Shown here piece after piece: positions 43,791-54,029 of a DNA stretch of 64,000 nt. The position numbers and the translations under genes were made by a program. The DNA is from Heterocephalus glaber (lineage: Eukaryota; Chordata; Mammalia; Rodentia; Bathyergidae). The stretch covers positions 3,158,055 to 3,222,054 of the forward strand of contig NW_004624801.1 in the NCBI RefSeq assembly GCF_000247695.1, given 5' to 3'. A model generated the notes under the pieces. It searched no databases. It worked only from the letters and a program-made list of their open reading frames with translations, and was not told the origin of the DNA. Numbering within the stretch: position 1 is the stretch's first letter; every line of letters starts with the position of its first letter.

Positions 43791-44311
43791 AGGAAAGGGC
43801 TAGACATGAGGCCGCATGGGCTCAGCCATGGAGACCAGGACTGTTCTAACTCTGAGGTTTGGGGTTTTTCCATTTCTAGGATTGAGAATGGAACGACTCC
43901 TCAGCAGGCAGCAAGTCAGCATAGATTTCTTCACAGGGAAAAGACTCAGGATACTAGAGTCAGACACTCCCACCCCAAGGTCAGGCACTGAAATTCTCCA
44001 AGCTCTGCCTTTTGGCAGTTTGCACCAGTCAACTACTGAGGGGTCAAAGTATGCGTTCTTGAGGCCATGGTCATCCCCCGCATGTGCGTCACCAAAACTG
44101 ATGGCTGAACCCAAGCCCTTCCCCCACTGTGAAGATGGAACCCAAAAAGTCTGCACACAGACAAGGATAGGCTGGCAGCTGTCATGCTGATGTAGAAAGA
44201 TAGCACGTTTTCCAGTTTAAGAGTATGTCTAAGAGGATAAAGCAGAAAAGCGGAAAGCTGATGAAAGCTTAAAAAGCCTGTGACTGATAGGCCCATCTTC
44301 TTTCCTTCCAG

Positions 44312-44353
44312 ATGTCACAGTGGATCCTTGGCCTCTGGGGCCCACTGCAGTGA
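44312..44353 (+). CDS. Upstream ORF in SSTR2 leader (13 codons)
   Basis: ATG at the first three bases of exon 2, followed by 12 further sense codons and TGA at 44351-44353, 49 bases before the receptor ATG. After splicing to exon 1 the context is CAAG-ATG-T, with A at -3 but no G at +4, so initiation would be moderate. It could reduce or tune translation of the receptor. No function for the peptide is claimed. Confidence 0.5.
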   Translation: MSQWILGLWGPLQ

Positions 44354-44402
44354 GAATAAGATCTCCAGGCTGGCTGGCTCTAGACTAAGAGGCAGAGCAA
44401 CC
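44312..44402 (+). other. SSTR2: SSTR2 5' UTR part of exon 2
   Basis: Ninety-one bases between the intron 1 acceptor and the receptor start codon. They contain a short upstream ORF beginning at the first base of the exon. The presence of untranslated bases before the ATG in the coding exon matches the known human and rodent gene organisation. Confidence 0.75.
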
Positions 44403-45512
44403 ATGGAGATGGCATATGACCAACTCAATGGGACCCAAGCATGGCTGGCCTCTCCCTTCGACCTCAATGGCTCAGTGGTAGCACTCAACAACTCAAACCA
44501 GACAGAGCCGTACTATGACATGACCAGCAATGCAGTCCTCACGTTCATATATTTTGTGGTCTGCATCATTGGGTTGTGTGGCAACACACTCGTCATTTAT
44601 GTCATCTTCCGTTATGCCAAGATGAAGACCATCACCAACATTTACATCCTCAACCTGGCCATCGCAGATGAGCTCTTCATGCTGGGGCTCCCCTTCTTGG
44701 CCATGCAGGTGGCACTGGTCCACTGGCCCTTTGGCAAGGCCATCTGCCGGGTGGTCATGACTGTGGATGGCATCAACCAGTTCACCAGCATTTTCTGCTT
44801 GACAGTCATGAGCATTGACCGTTACCTGGCTGTGGTCCACCCCATCAAATCAGCCAAGTGGAGGAGACCCAGGACAGCCAAGATGATCAATGTGGCTGTG
44901 TGGGGAGTCTCTCTGTTGGTCATCTTGCCTATCATGATATATGCCGGGCTTCGGAGCAACCAGTGGGGGAGAAGCAGCTGCACCATCAACTGGCCAGGTG
45001 AATCTGGGGCATGGTACACAGGGTTCATTATCTATGCTTTCATCTTAGGGTTCCTGGTACCCCTCACCATCATTTGTCTTTGCTACTTGTTCATTATCAT
45101 CAAGGTGAAGTCCTCCGGAATCCGAGTGGGATCCTCCAAGAGGAAAAAATCTGAGAAGAAGGTCACTCGAATGGTGTCCATCGTGGTGGCTGTCTTCATT
45201 TTCTGCTGGCTCCCCTTCTACATATTCAATGTCTCCTCCGTCTCTGTGGTCATCAATCCCACTCCAGCCCTTAAAGGCATGTTTGACTTTGTGGTGGTCC
45301 TCACCTATGCTAACAGCTGTGCCAACCCCATCCTCTATGCCTTCTTATCTGACAACTTCAAGAAGAGCTTCCAGAATGTGCTGTGCTTGGTCAAGGTGAG
45401 TGGCACAGATGATGGGGAACGGAGTGACAGTAAGCAGGATAAATCCCGGCTGAATGAGACCACAGAGACCCAGAGGACTCTCCTCAATGGAGACCTCCAA
45501 ACCAGTATCTGA
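44403..45512 (+). CDS. SSTR2: Somatostatin receptor type 2 (SSTR2A isoform), complete
   Basis: A 369-codon frame that I recognise as somatostatin receptor 2, a class A G-protein-coupled receptor of the plasma membrane. It binds somatostatin-14/-28 and signals through Gi/o to lower cAMP and inhibit hormone release. Seen: seven hydrophobic segments (about residues 44-67, 79-103, 118-138, 160-180, 208-232, 255-280, 288-309); four N-glycosylation sequons in the N-terminus (N9, N22, N29, N32); ligand-anchoring Asp122 in TM3; Cys115/Cys193 disulfide pair; DRY at 139-141; CWLP at 268-271; NPILY at 308-312; palmitoylation-type Cys328; a Ser/Thr-rich tail (341-359) where the family is phosphorylated; and a C-terminal class I PDZ ligand (TSI). 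Length equals the human protein. The frame is open 41 codons further upstream, but the ATG at 44403 has a strong Kozak context (ACC before, G after) and gives the family N-terminus. The upstream codons lie partly in the intron. Confidence 0.98.
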   Translation: MEMAYDQLNGTQAWLASPFDLNGSVVALNNSNQTEPYYDMTSNAVLTFIYFVVCIIGLCGNTLVIYVIFRYAKMKTITNIYILNLAIADELFMLGLPFLAMQVALVHWPFGKAICRVVMTVDGINQFTSIFCLTVMSIDRYLAVVHPIKSAKWRRPRTAKMINVAVWGVSLLVILPIMIYAGLRSNQWGRSSCTINWPGESGAWYTGFIIYAFILGFLVPLTIICLCYLFIIIKVKSSGIRVGSSKRKKSEKKVTRMVSIVVAVFIFCWLPFYIFNVSSVSVVINPTPALKGMFDFVVVLTYANSCANPILYAFLSDNFKKSFQNVLCLVKVSGTDDGERSDSKQDKSRLNETTETQRTLLNGDLQTSI

Positions 45513-45727
45513 ACAGCTTGGAAAACAAAAGCAAAGAGGAGCCAAGCTCTGCCTCTTGGCAATGGGCTCTATCCTCATACTCCCTTCCTCCCATCCATCA
45601 CTGCGGCTTCTAGAATAAAGGATTGCTCAGCATGAGACCAATTCAGAGAATAGGGTTTGAGCTCCTCTGATTGAATGATAGTGTCTCACATTGATTACCT
45701 CCCCCTGAAGGTGACATTTAAATGCAG
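45396..45727 (+). other. SSTR2: Optional intron inside SSTR2 terminal exon
   Basis: GT at 45396-45397 and AG at 45726-45727 bound a 332-bp segment. It is retained in SSTR2A mRNA, where it encodes residues 332-369 and the start of the 3' UTR, and removed in SSTR2B mRNA. The donor matches the consensus well. The acceptor is weaker, with an interrupted pyrimidine tract around 45690-45710, which fits use as a minor isoform. Confidence 0.7.
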
Positions 45728-45790
45728 GCAGACAATTCAAAGTCTGGAGAAGAGGAGATCATGCCTGGGTGTGACCTTGAGATATGGTGA
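45728..45790 (+). CDS. SSTR2: Alternative SSTR2B C-terminal tail (spliced 3' segment)
   Basis: Joining codon 331 (Lys, ending at 45395) to 45728 continues in phase for 20 codons beginning Ala-Asp-Asn-Ser-Lys and ends at TGA 45788-45790, for a 351-residue isoform. The donor is AAG|GTGAGT and the acceptor is ATGCAG|GCA, preceded by a short pyrimidine stretch. The intron would be 332 bp. Rodent SSTR2B is known to arise by removing a cryptic intron after residue 331 and to have a short tail; the mouse tail as I remember it starts with the same residues. This isoform loses the phosphorylation cluster and the PDZ ligand. Sequence support is direct; expression is inferred. Confidence 0.75.
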   Translation, partial: ADNSKSGEEEIMPGCDLEIW

Positions 45791-46772
45791 AGTTCAACAA
45801 AAATAGAAAAAAAAAAACTACCTATGTGTTTGTGTGCTTAAAAACCAGTATGTAATCTTGTGTTCTGATATTTATACTTGTATTACTCCTATCTGTTCTT
45901 TGTACAGTCATTACCTACGTTTTCTTCGTTAACAGATGCAAGTAGTAAAGTCAACTGTGCATAGTATATACATGGACATTTACCACAATATGAAACTAAA
46001 GAAATGGACTTAACATGAAGCCAACAGTTTAAGCTTTAGGGATCTCTCGAGCAGTGTGGTCATATGGTCATGATTTTGTTTCAAAAAAAACCTGAAAGTA
46101 AGATATTTTTGTAGCCTTTCTCTTAGGAGGGCCCCCTAAATTGTATAGACTTCCAGCCTCACATAATCTGCCTCTGTCCTAGGGTATTCGCTTCATTAAG
46201 TTCAGGAAAGTTTGGTCAAAATAAAGAGGAGATGAGAGGAGATATTTGAAGACCCAAAATATAAAGTCATGAGTTTCCTCTTCTTAAATGCAGTTATTCA
46301 TTTACCCCAAAGGACTTAAGTGGTTGTAGTCATCAATCATTGTAATTATCAAGACAAAGCTGGCTTTGTTATAAGATTGCATTTTTTCTTCTCAAATTGG
46401 TTTAATCTTTCTTAGGAAGCCATGGAGAGAAAAACTCACTAACCTGAAAGGAAAAAAAAAAAAAAAAAGACCGTGATTCTTGTGGGGAAACAATTTTCTC
46501 TCCTTCTTGCCATGAAAATAAATGAGTAAGAATGAAGCAAAATTATACCTTTATGAGAAACTATGAATAAGTTTTTTCTGTTCATGCTGGACATGACTTT
46601 CTAATGAGAGAAAATGGAAATGTAATTCAACACATCAAAGGGTTTTTTAAAGGACTTCATACAAAGCTAGGCATTAAGAAAATCACGATGCATATTAAAG
46701 ACCTGAGGACATTGTTCTTAAAACAAAAACACACATCAGCCAATAGATAGTCAGCATGAAGGGGATGTGCAA

Positions 46773-46808
<36 letters not shown>
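46773..46808. repeat. (GT)n with GCGCGC centre downstream of SSTR2 stop
   Basis: Alternating purine-pyrimidine tract of 36 bases in the probable 3' UTR. Confidence 0.95.
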
Positions 46809-47384
46809 TGAAAGGAGCCCCATCTTTCACAGGTATTGCTATGCTACCTTCTTCACTGACTGTATACCCATTAGGCATTGTATCTTGAATGCTATGAACT
46901 CTCTGAGCTATTCCCCCAAGGACTTTTGTTCCCCAAACTGTAGACAGGTTTATGTACAAGTGATAAGAAGGGACAATGTCTATTTCATGGACTGATTGCA
47001 GTTTCCAGGGTATGGAGAAATATACACCCAGTATTTGCAAGATGCCACCCTCTCTGGGTTTATATGGAAGAAAGTATGACTTAACACCTTGTACATAGAT
47101 TTTTAAAATGAGCTTTCCTCTGCTGGCTCCCTAAGCAAGGGTTGTTTGAAGGTCAGAATAACTAATTGTCCCACCTGTGGCTTCCTTGTTAATGCACTGC
47201 TTTTGTTCCCTCTGCCTATATCTTTCACCTCATTCCCCAAAGTACTTACTGTGGCTTAAAAAATATGTTCCATAAGATTTATGATAGACAAATAAATTCA
47301 TGCAAAAATAAAAAGAGCTGCAATTACAAAAAAGGACTATAGGGAAAGTTGTTACAAAAAATGCATGTGGTAAAATTCCACACT

Positions 47385-48010
47385 GTAGGGACAGGGGGTA
47401 CTATAGGTAGGGAAAATATAGGATGAAAGCCTCATTGAGCTTTATTAAAAGTTAATAAGGCAGTTTTGACCCCTGCAGCCAGATTCTAGCAATTAGGAGG
47501 GCAAAGGCAGCTAGACTCTGAGGAATTAGACAAACTTCCTAGGTAGCACTATTAACATAAGAATCGAAAATTTCCCCTTCACTTAATCCTTTAGCCTAAA
47601 CTACTTGTCCATAAGGGCCCCACCCATAATCTTGCCCTCCACCAAAGGACAGGGAAAGGTCTCAGGGTTGGAGAAAATCCAAGATTAGGATGAAAGACAA
47701 GCCAGAGAGCCAATCAGATTCCAAGAGCCCAGTGGGACAAAGATCTCAATAAAAGGAGCTGCAGACAAGAAATCCATGACCAATTCACTTTCGAATTCAA
47801 CCTACTCATTCTGAGTAGCTGTCTGTCATCCTTCTTTTCTGCCTTTCCCATCTTTAAGTAAATTGTCATCTTTTGTTTCACACTGATTGTTTGATTCTTT
47901 ACCGACACTGGCTTGAGGATCTCCGGGAGCTGCGTGTTCCAGCAGAACAGTGGCTTGCAGTCCACCCCTGGACGTTGCAGTGTGGCATGGCACGGTGTGG
48001 TATACAACCC
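47385..48010 (+). mobile_element. Candidate solitary LTR (ERV-like) after SSTR2
   Basis: A promoter-like series: AGCCAATCAGATTCC (CCAAT box, 47707-47721), CTCAATAAAAGGAG (TATA-like, 47745-47758), then pyrimidine-rich R/U5-like text with TTAAGTAAATTGTC and a GC-richer end. This order fits an ERV1-type LTR. The ends and target duplication could not be fixed, and no internal viral sequence is seen. Confidence 0.35.
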
Positions 48011-48898
48011 TCCCCAGACATTGCAACATCATTACTAAAGGCAAAGTCAGCTACAAGCTCAGCTCAAGGCTTGCTCCCTGGCAGTTGTATCTAATGGAAA
48101 GAGATGTTTTAAAAATAAAAGCAAGCAAAGAAAGAAACACTATAAACCCAATTTTACCATTATTATAATATGAGGTGTCCCAGGATCTTTGAATGTGTGC
48201 TGGAGTTTTATTGTTTTTTACTTAGGGAAATCATTCTAGGAGACCAAAACTGGTAGAAATTCAAGGCAGTTAAGAATAATCCTATAGTGTCTATGTTCTG
48301 GGGACCAGAGAAACTACCCCCAAAGCACTGACAACCTCAAAATCAAATTCATACCCAGTATCTGGGGCCATCATCCATCAACAGGCTGATTTATTTGAAG
48401 GCGAAAAAAGGGACCTTTAAGATCAATGCTTATAATTCCACCCAAATAAGTAGTCAGTGAAAATAGCATTTCCACTCTACAGAGGTGTGTTCTCTATTTT
48501 TTGAAATATCTATTTCAAGGATGACTTGCTCTCTGGTTTTCTTTTGCCCAAAGAGGGAATAAAGCTTTTAATGTAAATGCTATTGCAATTTTAATTCAAA
48601 AATTTAATCTTAGCTTCAGCTCAACATTATGACGATAAATCTGCTGGATGTTAAGAGAACAAAAAGAAATGCATCCCGTTGATTTTAGGGTATCACTTCC
48701 ATTAATGTAGGTAGTTAAGAGCTGATTAAACCTCTGTAGACTTAGTGAGAAAAGTTTTGGGAAAGATATTATGACAACATGGCCCGAATTGAATGTTAGT
48801 TTGTGTTTCAGTAACACAGCATTGAGTAACATTGGAGTTGGAGTTGAAATTTTGGTGAGGTTCATACCATAGCTTGGAACAATTTAAAATGCAAAGAT
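48011..48898. other. Unassigned intergenic sequence
   Basis: No gene or repeat family recognised. Confidence 0.35.
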
Positions 48899-48899
48899 T

Positions 48900-48984
48900 G
48901 GGCCGGGGATTTAGCTTAGTGGTTTCGCCGCCTGCTGTGCAAGTGCAAGGACATGAGTTCAATCCCCGGTACCAAAAAGAGAAA
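48900..48984 (+). mobile_element. ID-like SINE with TSD
   Basis: GGGCCGGGGATTTAGCTTAG, GTTCAATCCCCGGTACC; ATGCAAAGAT occurs on both sides (48889-48898 and about 48990-48999). Confidence 0.92.
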
Positions 48985-48999
48985 AGAAGATGCAAAGAT

Positions 49000-50750
49000 A
49001 GAAGATGGTGAAATGGAATGCAAAGAGGGAAATGTGGGCTGGTGGATGGGATTTCCAGAGCTGGTTATGAATTGGAGTCTATTTGCTTGTACAATCTAAT
49101 CTCCTGTCCGTGAAGGAACATGGGTATTGCTTGCCAAAGCTTGCAGCCCCAGCTGCCCTGGATAGGAGAGTCACGGTGGAAAAGTGTACAATCTGGTCAT
49201 TGGGATGGGTAGGAAGAAAGGGGCTGTGGAGGTACGGGCTCCCAATCAGCTCCAACAGTGGCTATTCGATGAAGACTGAAGTTGCAATGGCGGGAAGACA
49301 GGAGCTTGGGCCTGGCTGAAGAAAGGTGACAACATCAGAAGGTTCCATATATGGTCAGGAAAGCCTGCTTAGTGTTTCTGAAATGTGTATTATCGTAAGA
49401 ATCACAACAGCTTAGAAGCAGTTGCACTTCTAAGTGATGACTTATAAGCAATCACTTGTCTCCTCCACATTTTTGCTGGATTCAAAAACATTAAATTTCC
49501 CATCAAACATTCTATCAAAGCAAACCTTTACCTAGTTGCTTATTTTGCTTCTAATATATGAATTTCTGGGAACAGTCTCCTAGGCAGAGCCTCTAATTCT
49601 TTCTATTGGCTCACGTAAAAAGTAGGCACTAGGGTCTGTGTTCTACTCACAGCAGAAAATCTTCTGTAGCTGCATTACTGACTCAGGGACCATTCGGCCT
49701 GGAAATGACATCCCAAGGACAAGCTTTCACACCTGCCACCCTCACTGCCACTTTCAAGGCTGCCTAGCCCTTCCTCCACTTGGCAGTGGCTGAGCACTGG
49801 CAGATACCTATTTGTTCTCTTGTAGATGTCTCTGCTTGTATCTATCTGGACTGTGCTTAAAAACAGAGCTAAATATTAACTAAGACCTAACCAAGCCAAC
49901 TATAAAGCATTATTGATTCTCCTAAGATGAGAAGTGCATGTAATGTCATTAGAATGAAATGCTGTGGCCAGATCACCCAGCACACTGAACACCTGCCTCC
50001 TGTTGGGCACAGATTTTAAGCATGAGAGAGCTGAGGGCAGAGACTCAGCTTCAGTGGGTGGAGACGCAGGAGGTGACAGGCAGGAAGGGACAGGCTCCAT
50101 TTTCCATCTTTTTTCTGACATTATCAAAGGGATGGACAAGAGGGAGGAAAGGGCCTCTTGGCCTGGATATTGGTGTCTAGAAACAGAAAAGGGATATTCT
50201 GATTAGAGATACTATTGCCCTATCACTTCAGAAAAGCCTGTAAGAAATGCGATACGAGGCCCACTTACAAAGCAATCTGAACTGTCATCCCATAGCCTTT
50301 CTGCCCCAATTATTTGGTGCTGGGAGCCTCTAGTTGTTTAAGGATAAAGGTCCCTTTGCCGTAGAAGTCACTGAAGAAGGGAGGCCTGGGTGAGCTCAGC
50401 CCGAGAGCGTGCCGGGTCTACCAAAGAAGACTGCTTAAGCCCTCGATGCAGCTCCTTCAAAAAGCTGAGTGTGGACTGGGGAAACAGGTCAGTGGTTCCA
50501 GCCCCCCAAAAAGAACAGATTGCAAAGTGGCAAGTACAGGGGCCCTGGAGGGAAGCTGCTTGTCTCAAGAGAGAAAGACCCACCATCAGCTCTCTGAAGG
50601 CAGCTAGCAGTCACCTCACCAGGTCCAGCAGGGCAGCTGCGGTGCCATTCCTACGATAGCCAGCTCCGCTCCTCAGTGGTACCACTTCCTCTGTCTCTCA
50701 AGCTCCTGTTCCCAGGTGAGGGAGAATGTTCATTGCCTACTGAGTTGATA
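49000..50750. other. Unassigned intergenic sequence
   Basis: No gene or clear repeat. Short frames at 49900-50659 are on both strands and featureless. Confidence 0.4.
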
Positions 50751-50760
50751 GTTTTCTTCT

Positions 50761-50837
50761 TGGTACCAGGGATCGAACTTGGGTCCTTGCACTTGCGCAG
50801 CAGGCGGCGAAACCACTGAGCTAAATCCCCGGCCCAA
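50761..50837 (-). mobile_element. ID-like SINE with 10-bp TSD
   Basis: Minus-strand copy (GGTACCAGGGATCGAAC, GAGCTAAATCCCCGGCCC). Duplication GTTTTCTTCT at 50751-50760 and 50838-50847. Confidence 0.93.
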
Positions 50838-50847
50838 GTTTTCTTCT

Positions 50848-51571
50848 TTTTAAAGAAGAAACCCAAAAGGCCCTCAAACCACAAAACTTTGAATGGTAGC
50901 CAGCACCATCTCCCCTCTCAGGAGGAAAGAAGTGTTCTAAGGCTCTCAAGTGCTCCCGTTTGTGCTTTCACTCCAGTTTGTGCTCCCAAACACACACATA
51001 CACACAAGCTCCCGAGACTGTACACACATTATGCCGGTGCACTGGTGCTGCAGCAGAACACACGCAGGATACATGGGATACACCCACATGTGCAGGGCAT
51101 CCTCGAATGTGCGTGTGTTGCGCATGCCCAGACCTGTGAGGCACATGTGTGACACTCATAGGAAACGTGTGTGTGACACATGAGATCCTCCAATGGCTTT
51201 CCGAGGAAGAACAGAACCATAATCTGATTAACTCACTGAGTTACTCACTTTTCATTTTTCGAAATTCATTTTTTCCTAGGCTGACGCCACCATGGAGACA
51301 GTGATGTACCATATCAGTTAATTTTTTACCCAGAGGATTCTGTACCCTGTCACAGACTGCAGGGCTAGCCCTTGTCAGCTGTCCCAGATACAACAGGCCA
51401 CCTCAACTAAAAAAATTAAAAATAAAGAGTGGGCAAAAGGGTGTGAAGGGCAGACAACAGATCATCCAACTAGTCAAACAACTCAAAGCACCACTAACAG
51501 CAATGGTCTTGCAAATAAGAATCACAGATTAATTCTTAAATATTTCCTCATCAAGGACAGCATCTTAATAG

Positions 51572-51610
<39 letters not shown>

Positions 51611-52486
51611 CACACCTTAGTGAAAATCTAAGGAAACCTGTGGTGCTTAGCCAACAAGAAAATGAATGGCAGTTCTCTTCCTCCCCCATGAAGACACCTC
51701 CACACAGACTGTCTGAAACATAAACATGGCCCTCCCCTGCCACCATCCTACTGTAGTCCACTTCTATGGCTCGCCATTGAGCTATCAGGTCCTCCTGTTT
51801 GCCTTCTGTAGTGCACCAGGGAAGAGTACTGGGGAAGGTGCGCCCTTCTTGGACGAACAGAAGCTTGATCTCCAGCGTTCGTGCATGAGATTAAATTAGC
51901 TGAGCTCCAGCTGCATGACCAACCTGGCATGCTAGACACCAAAGGAGTGAAGCCTTGGCTTGAATGAAGATGTACTTTGGCTTCAGCTTCAGCGTTCTTT
52001 GGCAGATTAAGAGTCTCTGATATTTCTTCCAGATCCCTGGTGGATGGGCAGCGGAGGTGACAGACACCACAGCTCGTTTCATTTTCTTCTCCTCTGCAAC
52101 TTCACCCGGCCCCCTTTTGCTCCCCTGGTTCCCAGGGCTTGTCAACCCGAAGCAGGAGAGGTCTATCCTCAGCCACACTGCGGGGCTCAGCGACCAGCTG
52201 CCCATGTAGCTAAAGACATCGTTCTATCTGGTCCTTCAGTGGAACATTTCTAGCACAGCTGAGCAGGCACAAAATCTAGTTTGCTACCAGCAACATGGTT
52301 CTGGGCTGTTGGGCAGACATGAAAATGGGTACTTACAGGGTCTGGATTTTGAGTGCTTATGTACTGCCTCTAGTACCCATAAAAGTAAAAATAATTGTGG
52401 GAGAAAACCAAGTAAGGCACAGATGTAACAGAAAATTTCGACAGGAAACCCTTTTTTCAGAGACTGGCTTCACCTTAAAGAGTGTT
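50848..52486. other. Intergenic sequence with CA-rich tract
   Basis: ACAC/GTGT-rich text at 50990-51180 gives overlapping low-complexity frames in several phases; no gene. A (CA)n lies at 51573-51616. Confidence 0.4.
51573..51616. repeat. (CA)n microsatellite
   Basis: About 21 CA units with one CG interruption. Confidence 0.95.
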
Positions 52487-52493
52487 AAGGAAG

Positions 52494-52692
52494 CCGGGTG
52501 TGGTGGCACACACTTGTAATCCCAGCTCCCTGGGAGCCTGAAGCAAGAGGAGCCCAGGTTCCAGTCCAGCCTGGGCAAGTTAGTGACTTAGTGAGACCCC
52601 GTCTCAAAATAAAAGAATTAAAAAGGGCTATGGGTGTAGCTCACTGTGAAGGCCTTAGGTTCAATCCCCAGTACCAAAAAAAAAAAAAGAAG
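52494..52692 (+). mobile_element. B1-dID dimeric SINE (best preserved copy)
   Basis: B1 half GCCGGGTGTGGTGGCACACAC through GAGACCCCGTCTCAAAATAAA; ID half GGGCTATGGGTGTAGCTCAC through GGTTCAATCCCCAGTACC; A-rich tail. Clear dimer architecture. Confidence 0.92.
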
Positions 52693-52709
52693 AAGAAAAA
52701 GTATCAAGG

Positions 52710-52845
52710 AAGCTGGACACAGTGGCATACACCTGCAGTCACAGCTACTCGGAAAGCTGAGGCAGGAGGGTCACGTGAGCCTAGGAGCCAGCCTGGGCAA
52801 CATGGTAAAAGCCTGTCTCAGAAACAAAATCAAAACCCAAAATGG
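52710..52845 (+). mobile_element. B1 SINE
   Basis: GCTGGACACAGTGGCATACACC, CAGCTACTCGG, GCAGGAGGGTCACGTGAGCC, ACATGGTAAAAGCCTGTCTCA. Inserted directly downstream of the dimer; GGAAGC precedes both. Confidence 0.85.
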
Positions 52846-53077
52846 TTAAGGTCAACAGAGGCCCAGGTGTTTCCAGAGAACTCAAGATAGGAAATGGGTT
52901 TTGCCTTTGTGCTGAGAGTCTCAGTCTTTAAAATTCAGCACATCAGTTTGTTTCCTGGAACTATGTCTTCCCCGTTTTTCAAAACACTGATCTCTCTAAT
53001 AGTTTATATTCTAATTTTTAAAATGATTTCTCTTTTTGAAAATTCCACAATACCCCCTTTAACCTGGAGTAAGGTAG

Positions 53078-53150
53078 CCAAGGATGTAGCTCAGCAATGG
53101 AGCATTTGCCTAGCTGCACAAAGCCCTGGGTTCAATCCCTAGTACAAAAA

Positions 53151-53209
<59 letters not shown>
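53078..53209 (+). mobile_element. ID-type SINE with (TAAA)n tail
   Basis: GGATGTAGCTCAGCAATGG, GGGTTCAATCCCTAGTAC, then about 16 TAAA units (53146-53209). Confidence 0.9.
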
Positions 53210-53920
53210 CTAGTAAGAGACACTTTGTTTTCTAAATGCATTTGGGAACTGATTTTGAGGGGATGAGCCAGCAGAAGATTTGAATCCTCTAGGTCAATGC
53301 TCCATGCCCAGATTCACTGTGCATTTCCCTCCTTTTGGTTGCTGAGTGCTCTCTGACAGCAGCTTAATACATAGTTGAGCAGGAGGAAAAGACTCAGAAC
53401 AATCAGCTGATGAAGACTGGTTTCCCATCTGTTTCAACTCAGAGGAGGAGATCAGCCAGCCCAGCCAGTGAGTGAAGTCCCACGAGCAGCTGCCAAGCTT
53501 ACTCTTTCCAGATTGTCAGAGAAAAGCAACAGACACTTGGACTCCACAGAATGACTGGACAGCCTTCCCCAGGGAAAGTCTGTGTTCTCATTCCCAACAC
53601 AATGAGAACATCTCACTTGTAAAGACTAGTGCGTGGGGTGCAGGGAGCTGACGTTCAGAACTCACTTAAGGTAGCTGAACATGAACTGTGCTCATTTCCT
53701 AGCCTTCTTCCTCCTTATTTTATAGTTAACTTGTCTACCACTCTCCAGCTATGCCTCACCATCACACCACAGTGGATTGTTCCAAACAGGAGATCAGTCA
53801 CTGTCATCAATACCACACATTTTAATACACATGCTTCCCCACACACAAGAACACTCTCTGGATCTTTAGAGTGGTGCCGGTATTATTGTATTTTATTTTG
53901 TTCTGTTTTTGTTGTTTGCT
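53210..53920. other. Unassigned intergenic sequence
   Basis: No gene or named repeat recognised. Confidence 0.35.
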
Positions 53921-53921
53921 T

Positions 53922-54029
53922 TTTGTGGTACTGGGATTGAACCCAGTATCTTCAAGCTGAGCTACACACCCAGCCCTTTTAATTTTTTTATTTTGAAACA
54001 TGATCTCACTAAGTCACTAAGTTGCCAGG
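53922..54029 (-). mobile_element. Truncated B1-dID SINE
   Basis: ID half GGTACTGGGATTGAACCC / GAGCTACACACCCAGCCC and only the first ~50 bases of the B1 half before LTR-like sequence begins. Confidence 0.7.

Larger units (their letters stand above)
40359..44311 (+). other. SSTR2: SSTR2 intron 1
   Basis: Runs from GTAAAG at 40359 to a pyrimidine-rich acceptor (TTCTTTCCTTCCAG) ending at 44311. The first 0.5 kb is still CpG-rich. An 18-base C run lies at 41182-41199. Later parts hold an L2-like fragment, a MIR, a B1-like SINE and a partial MIR. The acceptor is clear; the pairing with the exon 1 donor is inferred from the known gene structure. Confidence 0.6.
45513..47312 (+). other. SSTR2: SSTR2 3' UTR with several possible poly(A) signals
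   Basis: Non-coding sequence after the stop codon, AT-rich and free of recognised SINEs up to about 47.3 kb, as expected for a 3' UTR. AATAAA occurs at 45614, 46220, 46517, 47291 and 47307. The cluster at 47291-47312 just before an LTR-like block is the best distal candidate. A 36-bp GT/GC alternating tract lies at 46773-46808, a poly-A run at 46449-46468, and a Pumilio-type TGTACATA at 47090-47097. The true end cannot be fixed without RNA data. Confidence 0.45.

Noticed and set aside
44280..44402. 41-codon N-terminal extension of SSTR2
   Set aside because: Its first part lies in intron 1 before the acceptor at 44311; the ATG at 44403 has a strong Kozak context and the family N-terminus.
50990..51190. 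Overlapping Cys/His-rich frames resembling zinc-finger text
   Set aside because: Caused by ACAC/GTGT-rich DNA; spacing does not fit any zinc-finger pattern and frames appear in most phases.
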